This document shows, in pieces, positions 1 through 9,723 of a stretch of 64,000 nucleotides of DNA; positions within the stretch are counted from its first letter, which is position 1, and each line of letters starts with the position of its first letter. The stretch is from Pseudomonas sihuiensis (GTDB taxonomy: Bacteria; Pseudomonadota; Gammaproteobacteria; Pseudomonadales; Pseudomonadaceae): assembly GCF_900106015.1 (NCBI RefSeq), contig NZ_LT629797.1, positions 682,001 to 746,000 on the forward strand, read 5' to 3'. The position numbers were made by a program, and so were the translations under genes. The notes beneath the pieces are model-generated. The model ran no database searches. It was not told the DNA's origin and saw only the letters and a list, made by a program, of their open reading frames with translations.

Positions 1-1
1 G

Positions 2-3000
2 GTAGGCAATCCACTGTTGCCTTGGGGCCTGCGCACCGTCGATGGCACCTATAACAACCTGGTGCCGGGCCAACAGTACTACGGCTCGGCCGATCAACTG
101 ATGCCCCGCCTGCTCGATCCGGTATTCCGCGATGCAGAAAATGGTATCGATGGGCCGGGCGCTCCTCCCGGGTTCCCGACCGGCAGCCAAAGCACCAGCT
201 ATGCCCAGACCAGCGGCTACGTGGTCGACTCGCAGCCGCGCACCATCAGCAACCTGATCGTCGACCAGAGCCTGGGTAACCTGGCGGCGGTTATAGCCGC
301 ACTCGACTACGCCGGTTCGGAAAACTCCTTTGCCGATGCACAACAGGTAATGCAGGCGCACAACGCCTTGAAAACGGCCGAAAACGCCGCGGCTGGCAAC
401 AGCGCCCAAGTGCAGGCCAGCGCTGCTACGTTGGCCGCGTCCACGGCTGCTGCTCAGGCCGCCAGTGCCGAGGCTGCGGACGCCCAAACGCTGGCAAACC
501 AGGATGCCCAGATCTATAGCGATGCGCTGGCTGTGGTCGCCAGTGCGGTAGAGGTGCAGAGCCTGGCCCTGCAGGCCTACATGGCTGCTATTGGTACGCC
601 GAACGAAGGCGCTGCCCAGGCCGCCTTCCTCAGTGCGGCGATCGCCACCGCCCAGGCCCAGGCTGATGCCAATGCCAAAGCCACGGTGGCCGCCGAGTCT
701 GCTGCTGCCGCGCAGGCTGCCAACCAGCAGGCGCAGGCAGCAGCCACACAACTGGCCAGCGACACTGCTGCCCACCAGGTCGTACTGGCCGAGGCTGCCG
801 CCGACGATGCTGCGGTCGTTGCCGCTTCGGCGGCGCTGGATACGCTGCTGGACGAGTTCGGCATCGTGGTGGAAAACGGCACGGTCGTGATCCCCAATAT
901 CGCCCCGGACGAAGGCCTGACCGCGCCGTTCAACTCCTGGATGACACTGTTCGGCCAGTTCTTCGACCATGGTCTGGATCTGGTCAACAAAGGTGGCAGT
1001 GGCACCGTGTATATCCCGCTACAGCCAGACGACCCGCTGTACGTCGAGGGTTCGCACAGCAACTTCATGGTGGTCACTCGCGCTACCAACCAACCCGGGG
1101 CAGATGGCATTCTCGGCACGGCTGACGATATCCGCGAGCACACCAACCAGACCACGCCCTTCATCGACCAGAACCAGACCTACACCTCGCACGCCTCGCA
1201 CCAGGTATTCCTGCGTGAGTACGTGATGGTCGACGGCAAGCCGGTGGCCACCGGGCGTATGCTCGACGGCCAGAACGGTGGCCTGGCCACCTGGGCCGAT
1301 ATCAAGGCGCAGGCCCGCGAGATGCTCGGTATCAACCTCACCGATGCCGATGTCGGCAACGTGCCGCTGCTGGCCACCGACCAGTACGGTCAGTTCATCC
1401 GTGGCGAGAACGGTTTCGCCATGCTGATCATGCCCGGCAATCCACCGGTTCAGGTAGAGGGCGATCCGGACAGTCCCATCAGCACCCAGGGAGCCCTGCG
1501 CACCGGTCATGCCTTCCTCGACGATATCGCCCATAACGCGGTACCGGTGATAGTCGGCGGCCAATTGGTGGCCGATGCCGATGAGGTGGCCGGCAATGCC
1601 GTGGCAGTCAACCCCATGACCGGACGCAACCTCGAGTACGACAACGAACTGCTCGATGCCCACTTCATCACCGGCGACGGCCGCGGCAACGAGAATATCG
1701 GCCTGACCGCGGTGCACCATGTGTTCCACGCCGAGCACAATCGTCTGGTCGAGGCCAACAAGCAGACCATTCTCGATACCGGCGATCTGGCCTTTATCAA
1801 CGAGTGGCTGTTGGTACCGGTGAGCGAGGTGCCGGGAAGTGCCGATGGGCTGATCTGGAACGGTGAGCGCTTGTTCCAGGCCGCGCGTTTCGTCAACGAG
1901 ATGCAGTACCAGCACCTGGTGTTCGAGGAATTCGCCCGTACCGTGCAGCCGTTGGTGGACGTGTTCGTATTCTCCAACACGGCGGACATCGATCCGGCCA
2001 TCGTTGCCGAGTTCGCCCATGTGGTGTACCGCTTTGGCCACTCCATGCTCAACGAGACGGTGGCGCGCCTGGACAACAGCATGCAGTCCAGCGACGTCGG
2101 CCTGATCGAGGCCTTCCTTAACCCCATCGAGTTCACCCAGGGCGGCACCCTCACCGCCGATCAGGCCGCTGGCTCGATCATCCGCGGCATGACCCGGCAG
2201 ACCGGCAACGAGATCGACGAATTCGTCACCGAGGCGCTGCGCAACAACCTGGTCGGCCTGCCGTTGGACCTGGCGGCGATCAACATCGCCCGCGGTCGCG
2301 ACACCGGGGTTCCTTCGCTGAACAACGCCCGTGCGCAGTTCTACGAAATGACCGGCGATAGCCAGCTCAAGCCTTACGATAGCTGGATCGACTTCACCCT
2401 GAACATCAAGACACCGGCCTCGATCATCAACTTCATCGCCGCCTACGGTACGCACAGCAGCATCACCTCGGCCACCACCCTGGAGGCCAAGCGCGATGCC
2501 GCCATGGCCCTGGTGCTGGGAGGAGCGGGCGCACCGGCGGACCGCGATGACTTCCTCAACGCACGCGGCGAGTATGCCGTGAACAAGGGCGGGCTGGATC
2601 TGGTGGACTTCTGGATCGGTGGGTTGGCCGAGCAGAACATGCCGTTCGGCGGCATTCTCGGTTCCACCTTCAACTTCGTCTTCGAAGTGCAGATGGAGAA
2701 CCTGCAGAACGGCGACCGCTTCTACTACCTCAGCCGTACCCAGGGCATGAACCTGCTCAACGAACTGGAAGCCAACAGTTTCGCCGCGCTGGTGATGCGC
2801 AACACCGACCTGGGCGACCCCAACGCCTCGCACTTGCCGGGGGCGCTGTTCCAGCGCGTGGACTACATCCTCGAACTGGACATGAACCGTCAGCAGTATG
2901 CCGATCCGGTGGGCAGCAACCCGATCCTCAACGCCCTGGCGCCGCTGGTTATTCGTGACAATCCAGCCACAGCAGGACCGGACAGCAATTACCTGCGCTA

Positions 3001-5995
3001 CACCGGCGATGCCCATGTGGTGCTGGGTGGCACCAACGGTGATGACATCCTGATCGGCGGAGCAGGCGACGATACCTTGTGGGGCGACGGCGGTAACGAC
3101 CGGCTGGAAGGCGGTTACGGCATCGACCATATCTTCGGTGGCGCTGGCGACGACATCATCACCGATATCGGCGACGCCGACGTGATCCATGGCGATGACG
3201 GCAACGACGTGATCCACACCGGCCCCGGCCTCGATCTGGTGTTCGGTGGCGGCGGCATGGACTTCATCTATGGCGGGCCGGACGGTAAGGAAATCTTCGG
3301 CGGGCGTGACAACGACTTCATCTTCAGCGGCGACGGGCCCAGCTTCATCCTCGGCAACGAGGGCGACGACTGGATGGAGGGCGGCGCCGGTTTCGACACC
3401 CTGGCCGGCGACAACTCGGAGTTGTTCTTCAACAGCCCGATCATCGGTCACGACGTGATGATGGGTGGTGGCAACGACAACGACTACGACGGCGAGTCCG
3501 GCGACGACATCATGGTTCAGGGCGCCGGCATCCATCGTAACGAGGGCATGTGGGGCTTCGACTGGGCGATCCACAAGGGCAATACCCTGGCGGCCTATTC
3601 CGATCTAACCACGCCGATCTTCGCCACCGACTTCGAAGACATCCTGCGCGACCGCTTCGATCAGGTCGAAGGGCTGTCCGGCTGGATTCACGACGATCAG
3701 TTGTTCGGCGACGACCGCGTGAATGACACCGCGGCCGGTGAGAACTCGTTGTTCAACCACGAGCTGACCCTGTCCGGGATGAACCGTATCGCCGGGCTGG
3801 AGGCTGTACTCGGGATGATGGCCGAGCCACGCGACAACCCGCACGATGCCTCCGACCCGGTGGTGTTCAGCGGCGGCAATATCCTGCTCGGCGGGGGCGG
3901 CAGCGATGTTATCGAGGGGCGTGCCGGTAACGATGTGATCGATGGCGACGCCTGGCTCAACGTGCGCATCAGCGTGCGCAGCAAGCTCGACCCGAGCATC
4001 GAGCTGTTCAGCGTCGATAGCATGAAGGAGATCCAGGCACGGATGTTCTCTGGTGAGATCAACCCGAGCCAGCTGCATATCGTGCGCGAGATTCTCGACG
4101 GCAATCAGGAGGGCGACATCGACACCGCGGTATTCAGCGGCGCGTTCGCCAACTACGAGCTGGTCGAGACCTTCGACGGCACCGGCAGCTATCTGGTGGT
4201 GGACAACGTCGGCACCGACGGCACCGACCTGATCCGCAATATCGAACGGCTGCAGTTCGCTGACCAGGTGGTCTGGTTGATCGACCGCCCAGCCGAAGGC
4301 ACGGTGTCGATCAGCAATATGGCGCCGGCCGAGGACGAGGTGCTGCTGGCGGCCGCCACCGTCAGCGATCCCAATGGCACCGAATTCGCTGTGCTCAGCT
4401 ACGCCTGGCAGGCGCTGGTGGCCGGCGAGTGGGTGCAGGTCGGTACGGGGCAGAGCTTCCAGCCCGGCGACGCACAGGTCGGGCTGGCGCTACGCGTGGT
4501 GGTCAGCTTCAACGACGACTGGGGCAACCCGGAGAGCCTGGTGTCTGCGGTCACCGCGCCGGTGCTCAACGTCAACGATGCGCCGACCGGCTTGCCGCAA
4601 CTCAACAATGCTTCGCCCAGTGTCGGCCAGGTGCTGATCGCCTCCACGGCGATGATCGCCGATGCCGACGGTCTGGTCGGTGTGACCTTCGCCTACCAGT
4701 GGCAGGTCGGCAGTGGCAATAGCTTCAGCAATATCACCGGCGCCACCGCGCAGTCCTTCACCCTGACGGCGGCTCAGGCCGGCCAGCAGGTGCGGGTGCA
4801 GGTCAGCTACACCGACAACCGCGGCACCTTCGAGTCGCTGACCTCAGCGGCGACGGCGGTGGTGGCCAGCGCGGTGATCATGGGCACCAACGCGGCCAAT
4901 ACGCTCAGTGGCACGGCGTTGGACGACCATATCCTCGGCCTGGGCGGCAACGATGTGCTCAACGGTCTGGCCGGTAACGACATCCTCGACGGCGGCGCGG
5001 GCAACGACACCCTGGATGGCGGCCTCGGCGCCGATGTCATGCTCGGTGGTCTGGGCAACGACATCTATATCGTCGATAACCTCGGCGATCAGGTGATCGA
5101 GGCAGTCGGCGCCGGCACCGATACGGTGCGCACCACGCTGCTCAGCTATGGCTTGGGCGAGAACGTCGAGCACCTGACCTTTATCGGCAGCGGCAATTTC
5201 ACTGGTTACGGCAACACCTTGGCCAACACCATCACCGGCGGCGCGGGCAACGATGTGCTCGATGGCGGTACCGGAATCGACCGTCTGGTTGGTGGGGCGG
5301 GCAACGACAGCTACTACGTCGACAACCCCGGTGATGTGGTGGTCGAGGCTGCTGGCGCAGGGGTCGATACCGTCTACTCCACCAGTGCCAGCTTTACCCT
5401 GGGCGCCAATGTGGAGAACTACGTGCATCTCGGTGCCGGTGCAGCCAATGCCTCGGGCAATGGTCTGGCCAACCAGATGACCGGTGGGGCGGCCGCTGAC
5501 ATCCTGCGCGGCCTGGGCGGCGATGATGTGCTCAGCGGCTTGGGCGGCAACGATACCCTCTACGGCGGAGCCGGTGCCGACAGTCTGTTGGGAGGCGATG
5601 GGGCCGATACCCTGTTCGGCGAGGGTGGCAACGACATCCTCGACGGCGGCGACGGTGACGACATCCTCGATGGTGGTGCGGGTAACGACATCATGATCGG
5701 CGGTGCCGGCAACGACACTCTGTATGCCGATCAGGGTAACGACATCCTCGTGTTCGGCCCCAACTTCGGTAACGACAACATCATCGGTTTCGACGCCAAC
5801 CCGGCTGGAGGGCAGGACCTGCTCAACATCGCGGCGTTCAATCTGACGGCGGCGACTTTCGCCAGTCGGGTGTCAATCGCCGATGCTGGCAACGATGTGT
5901 TGGTGACGGTGGGCGGTGCAGATGGCGGCAATATCCGCCTGGTCGGTGTGACCGACCACACCAGCGTGACCATCGCCGACTTCCAGTTGGTATGA
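2..5995 (+). CDS. Giant secreted haem peroxidase with RTX repeats (5' end missing)
   Basis: The frame is open from base 2, so the true start lies upstream; 1,997 residues are visible. It is an animal-type (peroxinectin/cyclooxygenase-like) haem peroxidase that would oxidise substrates with H2O2 outside the cell. Counting from the TTG at 17, the distal histidine lies in FGQFFDHGLDLV (about 318), the proximal histidine in YRFGHSMLNE (about 675), and the ARGRDTGVPSLN motif near 759. About 170 Ala/Gln-rich residues (108-280) interrupt the N-terminal part of the peroxidase region. After the enzyme domain come a first set of GGxGxDxL nonapeptides (about 1004-1125), two Ig-like modules, and a second nonapeptide set (about 1622-1910). 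The C-terminus is typical of type I secretion substrates. No dedicated exporter is adjacent; the Lap exporter 25 kb away is one candidate. Family assignment is firm; substrate and export route are inferred. Confidence 0.9.
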   Translation, partial: VGNPLLPWGLRTVDGTYNNLVPGQQYYGSADQLMPRLLDPVFRDAENGIDGPGAPPGFPTGSQSTSYAQTSGYVVDSQPRTISNLIVDQSLGNLAAVIAALDYAGSENSFADAQQVMQAHNALKTAENAAAGNSAQVQASAATLAASTAAAQAASAEAADAQTLANQDAQIYSDALAVVASAVEVQSLALQAYMAAIGTPNEGAAQAAFLSAAIATAQAQADANAKATVAAESAAAAQAANQQAQAAATQLASDTAAHQVVLAEAAADDAAVVAASAALDTLLDEFGIVVENGTVVIPNIAPDEGLTAPFNSWMTLFGQFFDHGLDLVNKGGSGTVYIPLQPDDPLYVEGSHSNFMVVTRATNQPGADGILGTADDIREHTNQTTPFIDQNQTYTSHASHQVFLREYVMVDGKPVATGRMLDGQNGGLATWADIKAQAREMLGINLTDADVGNVPLLATDQYGQFIRGENGFAMLIMPGNPPVQVEGDPDSPISTQGALRTGHAFLDDIAHNAVPVIVGGQLVADADEVAGNAVAVNPMTGRNLEYDNELLDAHFITGDGRGNENIGLTAVHHVFHAEHNRLVEANKQTILDTGDLAFINEWLLVPVSEVPGSADGLIWNGERLFQAARFVNEMQYQHLVFEEFARTVQPLVDVFVFSNTADIDPAIVAEFAHVVYRFGHSMLNETVARLDNSMQSSDVGLIEAFLNPIEFTQGGTLTADQAAGSIIRGMTRQTGNEIDEFVTEALRNNLVGLPLDLAAINIARGRDTGVPSLNNARAQFYEMTGDSQLKPYDSWIDFTLNIKTPASIINFIAAYGTHSSITSATTLEAKRDAAMALVLGGAGAPADRDDFLNARGEYAVNKGGLDLVDFWIGGLAEQNMPFGGILGSTFNFVFEVQMENLQNGDRFYYLSRTQGMNLLNELEANSFAALVMRNTDLGDPNASHLPGALFQRVDYILELDMNRQQYADPVGSNPILNALAPLVIRDNPATAGPDSNYLRYTGDAHVVLGGTNGDDILIGGAGDDTLWGDGGNDRLEGGYGIDHIFGGAGDDIITDIGDADVIHGDDGNDVIHTGPGLDLVFGGGGMDFIYGGPDGKEIFGGRDNDFIFSGDGPSFILGNEGDDWMEGGAGFDTLAGDNSELFFNSPIIGHDVMMGGGNDNDYDGESGDDIMVQGAGIHRNEGMWGFDWAIHKGNTLAAYSDLTTPIFATDFEDILRDRFDQVEGLSGWIHDDQLFGDDRVNDTAAGENSLFNHELTLSGMNRIAGLEAVLGMMAEPRDNPHDASDPVVFSGGNILLGGGGSDVIEGRAGNDVIDGDAWLNVRISVRSKLDPSIELFSVDSMKEIQARMFSGEINPSQLHIVREILDGNQEGDIDTAVFSGAFANYELVETFDGTGSYLVVDNVGTDGTDLIRNIERLQFADQVVWLIDRPAEGTVSISNMAPAEDEVLLAAATVSDPNGTEFAVLSYAWQALVAGEWVQVGTGQSFQPGDAQVGLALRVVVSFNDDWGNPESLVSAVTAPVLNVNDAPTGLPQLNNASPSVGQVLIASTAMIADADGLVGVTFAYQWQVGSGNSFSNITGATAQSFTLTAAQAGQQVRVQVSYTDNRGTFESLTSAATAVVASAVIMGTNAANTLSGTALDDHILGLGGNDVLNGLAGNDILDGGAGNDTLDGGLGADVMLGGLGNDIYIVDNLGDQVIEAVGAGTDTVRTTLLSYGLGENVEHLTFIGSGNFTGYGNTLANTITGGAGNDVLDGGTGIDRLVGGAGNDSYYVDNPGDVVVEAAGAGVDTVYSTSASFTLGANVENYVHLGAGAANASGNGLANQMTGGAAADILRGLGGDDVLSGLGGNDTLYGGAGADSLLGGDGADTLFGEGGNDILDGGDGDDILDGGAGNDIMIGGAGNDTLYADQGNDILVFGPNFGNDNIIGFDANPAGGQDLLNIAAFNLTAATFASRVSIADAGNDVLVTVGGADGGNIRLVGVTDHTSVTIADFQLV

Positions 5996-5999
5996 GGTG

Positions 6000-6026
6000 G
6001 CGTGATCCCTGGCGTTCGGATCACGC
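6000..6026 (+). terminator. Stem-loop just after the peroxidase gene
   Basis: Perfect 9-bp arms GCGTGATCC and GGATCACGC flank a 9-base loop, starting 5 bases after the stop codon. There is no T-tract, so it may protect the mRNA end rather than terminate. Confidence 0.4.
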
Positions 6027-6058
6027 ACGGTAGCCAAGGTCGGCGCCAGGTTGGCTGC

Positions 6059-6097
6059 GGAGCATCGCCTGCGGGGGCGGTGCTCCGTGGTCTTCTT
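6059..6097 (+). terminator. Probable terminator after the peroxidase gene
   Basis: Arms GGAGCATCGCC and GGCGGTGCTCC (11 bp including one G-T pair) enclose a 6-base loop and are followed by a T-rich run (TGGTCTTCTTT). It sits between the peroxidase and the DUF2167 gene. Confidence 0.5.
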
Positions 6098-6208
6098 TGC
6101 AGGGGGACGGAATATCGCAAAAAGTTGCGGTATGACGCATGTCGAGTTCCGTGCGCGTGGTAACGTAATACGCAGTTACATTTACCTACCCGTGTCTATG
6201 GAGTTCCT

Positions 6209-7255
6209 ATGTCGATCAAGGATTCGATCCTGGCAGCCGCGCTGGCTGCTGTCCTGCCGTTCACCTGTGTTGCATACGCCAATCCCGAGGCCGAGCCAGA
6301 AAACGCTGCGGTCGACGCCGAGGTCATCGAGACCGAGGATGCGGTGCAATACATCAGTCCTGAAGAATTCGTCGCCAGCCTGGAGTTCAAGAGTGGCCGT
6401 GTCGTCCTGGGCAACGATCTGGCGACCCTCAACCTGCCCGATACCCTGGTGTTTCTCGACGGTGAGAGCGCTCAGCGTCTGCTGGTCGACGGTTGGGGCA
6501 ATCCGCCAGATGACGTTCCGCCGCTGGGCATGATCCTGCCAGCTGGCGTGTCGCCGCTGGCCGATGAATCCTGGGGTGTGACCGTCGAATACGAAGACAG
6601 CGGCTACATTTCCGATGAGGACGCCGGCGATATCGATTATGGCGACATGCTCAAGGACATGCAGGCCGACATGCGCGAGGCCAACACCTGGCGTGAAGAG
6701 AATGGCTACGAGGCCGTGCAACTGGTCGGCTGGGCCGCCGAGCCGCACTACGATGCCGCAGGCAAGAAGCTGTACTGGGCCAAGGAACTGAAATTCGGCG
6801 ATAGCGAGGCCAATACGCTGAATTACAACATTCGCGTCTTGGGCCGTAAGGGTGTACTGGTGCTGAATTTCGTCGCCAATATGGATCAACTGGCAGAAAT
6901 CGAGGCCAGCGTGCCGGCCGTGCTGGCTGCAACCGAGTTCAACCCGGGTCAGCGCTATGCCGAGTTCGATCCGGATCTGGATACCGTAGCCGCATACGGC
7001 CTGGGCGCGCTGGTCGCCGGCAAGGTGGCGGCCAAGACTGGTCTGTTGGCGCTACTGCTGGTACTGCTGAAGAAGTTCTGGTTCATCCCGGTGGTGCTGG
7101 GCGGCTGGCTGTTCAAGTGCATTGGCATGCGCAAGAAGCAAGCGCCGGTCGACGCAGTGAGCGCTCCGGTCGCACCGGTTGCCGAGACCAAGCCGCAAGA
7201 GACGGCGCAGACAGTGATGGATCTGAACAAACCGGACGATGCGGACAAACGCTGA
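6209..7255 (+). CDS. DUF2167 family membrane protein
   Basis: This 348-residue protein has a signal peptide (about 1-25, cleavage near AYA-NPEA), an acidic extracytoplasmic domain with the family hallmark EYEDSGYISDEDA, and two closely spaced hydrophobic segments at about 268-305. It ends in a short Lys/Ala/Pro-rich cytoplasmic tail. DUF2167 has no established function; the proteins are predicted inner-membrane proteins facing the periplasm. A GGAG lies 5 bases before the ATG. A hairpin terminator follows, so it is probably transcribed alone. Confidence 0.85.
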   Translation: MSIKDSILAAALAAVLPFTCVAYANPEAEPENAAVDAEVIETEDAVQYISPEEFVASLEFKSGRVVLGNDLATLNLPDTLVFLDGESAQRLLVDGWGNPPDDVPPLGMILPAGVSPLADESWGVTVEYEDSGYISDEDAGDIDYGDMLKDMQADMREANTWREENGYEAVQLVGWAAEPHYDAAGKKLYWAKELKFGDSEANTLNYNIRVLGRKGVLVLNFVANMDQLAEIEASVPAVLAATEFNPGQRYAEFDPDLDTVAAYGLGALVAGKVAAKTGLLALLLVLLKKFWFIPVVLGGWLFKCIGMRKKQAPVDAVSAPVAPVAETKPQETAQTVMDLNKPDDADKR

Positions 7256-7264
7256 GTTCAGTCT

Positions 7265-7323
7265 GTAGCCCGGATGCAATCCGGGGGCTCTTTCGCAATA
7301 TTCCCGGATTGCCTCCGGGCTAC
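7265..7323. repeat. REP-type inverted repeat (GTAGCCCGGATG family)
   Basis: Arms GTAGCCCGGATGCAATCCGG and a matching CCGGATTGCCTCCGGGCTAC face each other, each arm being itself a small palindrome. At least seven other paired copies lie in the window. Confidence 0.85.
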
Positions 7324-7324
7324 G

Positions 7325-7363
7325 AAAACGCCGCGAATCCTGTGCAGGGTTCGCGGCGTTTTT
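7325..7363. terminator. Bidirectional rho-independent terminator
   Basis: Stem AACGCCGCGAA / TTCGCGGCGTT with A-rich bases before and a T-tract after, placed between the convergent DUF2167 and VWA genes, so it can serve both. Confidence 0.85.
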
Positions 7364-7377
7364 CATTGCGGCTTAGC

Positions 7378-8556
7378 TTACTTGGACAGGTACTTCATGC
7401 CATCTTCCAGGCCCTGCAGGGTCAGCGGGTACATGCGCTCTTCCATCAGCTCGCGCACCAGGCCGGTGGAGGCGGTGTAGTTCCAGGTGTCCTTGGGGTA
7501 GGGGTTGATCCAGATGATCTTCTTGAATTTCTCGGTGAAGCGCTTCATCCAGACGTAGCCGGCTTCCTCGTTCCAGTGCTCGACGCTGCCGCCGGCCTGG
7601 GTGATTTCGTAGGGCGCCATGGCCGCGTCGCCGACGAACACCACCTTGTAGTCGGCGCCGTACTTGTGCAACAGGTCCATCGTCGAGGTGCGCTCGCTGG
7701 TGCGGCGCATGTTGTTCTTCCACACGCTCTCGTAGATGAAATTGTGGAAGTAGAAGTATTCCAGGTGCTTGAACTCGGTCTTGCAGGCCGAGAACAGCTC
7801 CTCGCAGACCTTGACGTGGGCGTCCATCGAACCGCCGATATCCAGCAGCAGCAGGAGCTTGACCGTATTGCGCCGTTCCGGGCGCATCTGGATATTGAGC
7901 AGGCCGCCATCTTTGGCCGTGTGGTCGATGGTGCCGTCCAGATCGAGCTCTTCGGCGGCGCCCTGGCGGGCGAACTTGCGCAGGCGGCGCAACGCCACCT
8001 TGATGTTGCGCGTGCCCAGCTCGACCTGGTCGTCGAGGTTCTTGTACTCGCGCTGGTCCCACACCTTGGCGGCCTTGCCCTGGCGCTTGCCGGCATCGCC
8101 GACGCGAATGCCTTCCGGGTTGTAGCCGCCGGAGCCGAACGGGCTGGTGCCACCGGTGCCGATCCACTTGTTGCCGCCGGCGTGCTTTTCCTTTTGCTCC
8201 TCGAGGCGTTTCTTGAACTCCTCGATCAGCTTATCGAGGCCGCCGAGGCTCTGGATCTGCGCCTTTTCCTCATCGGTGAGCAGGCGCTCGAATTCCTTGC
8301 GCAGCCATTCCTCGGGGATCATCGCCTCGATGTGTTCATTGAGGTTTTCCAGGCCCTTGAAGTAGGCGCCGAAGGCACGGTCGAACTTGTCGAAGTGACG
8401 TTCGTCCTTCACCAGGATCGCCCGCGCCAAGTAATAGAACTCGTCCATGTCGGCGAACACGACGTTGTGCTTGAGCGCGTTGATCAGGTCGAGCAGCTCG
8501 CGCACCGACACCGGCACCTTGGCCGCGCGCATTTCGTTGAACAGGTTGAGCAGCAT
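7378..8556 (-). CDS. VWA domain protein (CoxE-like), partner of MoxR ATPase
   Basis: This 392-residue cytoplasmic protein has a helical, charged N-terminal half and a C-terminal von Willebrand A domain. The MIDAS motif DIGGSMD starts at Asp239 and would bind Mg2+. No signal peptide is present. Proteins of this type pair with MoxR-family AAA ATPases as adaptors that deliver client proteins for remodelling or metal insertion (as in RavA-ViaA). Its MoxR partner is upstream on the same strand, separated by 176 bp that hold a structured repeat. The client is unknown. Confidence 0.85.
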   Translation of the reverse strand: MLLNLFNEMRAAKVPVSVRELLDLINALKHNVVFADMDEFYYLARAILVKDERHFDKFDRAFGAYFKGLENLNEHIEAMIPEEWLRKEFERLLTDEEKAQIQSLGGLDKLIEEFKKRLEEQKEKHAGGNKWIGTGGTSPFGSGGYNPEGIRVGDAGKRQGKAAKVWDQREYKNLDDQVELGTRNIKVALRRLRKFARQGAAEELDLDGTIDHTAKDGGLLNIQMRPERRNTVKLLLLLDIGGSMDAHVKVCEELFSACKTEFKHLEYFYFHNFIYESVWKNNMRRTSERTSTMDLLHKYGADYKVVFVGDAAMAPYEITQAGGSVEHWNEEAGYVWMKRFTEKFKKIIWINPYPKDTWNYTASTGLVRELMEERMYPLTLQGLEDGMKYLSK

Positions 8557-8599
8557 GCTATGCCCTCATGAAAGTCTGTGACTGCCTGTGGCCACTGCC

Positions 8600-8730
8600 C
8601 GCACCAGAGGAAGGGCGAGCGAGCTAGAGTCAGGCAAGGCGAGAGCAGGCGAGCAAGCGCAGTGTACTTTTGTACATGAGCATTGCGAGCCTGCTCTCAA
8701 CGCAGCCTGGCCGACGCGCAGCCGCCCGAT
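8600..8730. repeat. Long interspersed hairpin repeat, copy A
   Basis: Nested inverted repeats: outer GTCAGGC/GCCTGGC (8629-8635 with 8705-8711), middle GAGAGCAGGC/GCCTGCTCTC (8641-8650 with 8689-8698), apical TGTAC/GTACA (8663-8667 with 8672-8676). It matches the element at 54003-54150 in layout and in linker bases (AAGGC, AACGCA, ATGAGCATT). It lies between the MoxR and VWA genes. Confidence 0.7.
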
Positions 8731-8732
8731 GT

Positions 8733-9578
8733 TTACCGAGAAGCGCGGCGGGTCATGAAGGCCAGGCGCTCGAGCAGTTGCACATCCTGCTCGTTCTTCA
8801 CCAGAGCACCGGCCAGCGGCGGGATCGCCTTGGTCGGGTCGCGTTCGCGCAGCACTGCTTCACCGATATTGTCGGCCATCAGCAACTTGAGCCAGTCCAC
8901 CAGTTCGCTGGTCGAGGGCTTCTTCTTCAGGCCCGGTACCTTGCGCACGTCGAAGAACACGTCCAGCGCCTCGGCCACCAGCTCGCCGCTGATGTTGGGG
9001 TAGTGCACATCGACGATCTTCTTCAGGGTGTCGCGATCCGGGAAGGCGATGTAGTGGAAGAAGCAGCGGCGCAGGAAGGCGTCCGGCAGCTCTTTCTCGT
9101 TGTTCGAGGTGATGATGATGATCGGGCGCTGCTTGGCCTTGATCGTTTCGTTGGTCTCGTAAACGTAGAACTCCATCTTGTCGAGTTCCTGCAACAGGTC
9201 GTTGGGGAACTCGATGTCGGCCTTGTCGATTTCGTCGATCAGCAGGATCACGCGTTCGTCGGCCTCGAAGGCCTCCCACAGCTTGCCTTTCTTGATGTAG
9301 TTGCGAACGTCGTGAACCTTGTCCGAGTCGAGCTGCGAGTCGCGCAGGCGGCTGACCGCATCGTATTCGTACAGGCCCTGATGCGCCTTGGTAGTGGACT
9401 TGATGTGCCAGGTGATCAGCTGGGCGCCGAAGGCGTCGGCCAATTGCTCGGCGAGCATGGTCTTGCCGGTGCCCGGCTCACCCTTGACCAGCAGTGGGCG
9501 CTGCAGGGTGATGGCGGCGTTGACCGCGAGTTTGAGGTCGTCGGTGGCGACGTAGGACTGGGTGCCTTCGAACTTCAT
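8733..9578 (-). CDS. MoxR family AAA+ ATPase
   Basis: The 281-residue ATPase has Walker A GEPGTGKT (Lys39), Walker B LLIDEIDKAD (Asp115-Glu116) and the sensor and lid regions expected of the MoxR family, with normal length for its class. It is predicted to be a cytoplasmic ring ATPase acting with the VWA protein encoded downstream. GAGGA precedes the ATG. Family call is firm; the client protein is not known. Confidence 0.9.
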   Translation of the reverse strand: MKFEGTQSYVATDDLKLAVNAAITLQRPLLVKGEPGTGKTMLAEQLADAFGAQLITWHIKSTTKAHQGLYEYDAVSRLRDSQLDSDKVHDVRNYIKKGKLWEAFEADERVILLIDEIDKADIEFPNDLLQELDKMEFYVYETNETIKAKQRPIIIITSNNEKELPDAFLRRCFFHYIAFPDRDTLKKIVDVHYPNISGELVAEALDVFFDVRKVPGLKKKPSTSELVDWLKLLMADNIGEAVLRERDPTKAIPPLAGALVKNEQDVQLLERLAFMTRRASR

Positions 9579-9723
9579 CGGAAAATCCTCGGAACGGTAA
9601 CGCGCGGGGCCGGCCCGCAGCAGAAATTCAGAGCGCGACTATAACGCGCCGCTCCGGTGGCTGTGAACGCAGACGCAGTATTCAGTCACTGAATGGGCGG
9701 TCACCGCTGCTTACGACTACAGC

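Noticed and set aside
1019..3574. Long open frame on the minus strand opposite the peroxidase gene
   Set aside because: It is a mirror of high-GC coding bias, low in complexity and rich in Val/Asp/His, with no family sequence and no ribosome site.
3028..5745. Short regular DNA repeats that could suggest a CRISPR array
   Set aside because: They are in-frame codons for GGxGxDxLx calcium-binding nonapeptides, with no fixed spacers.
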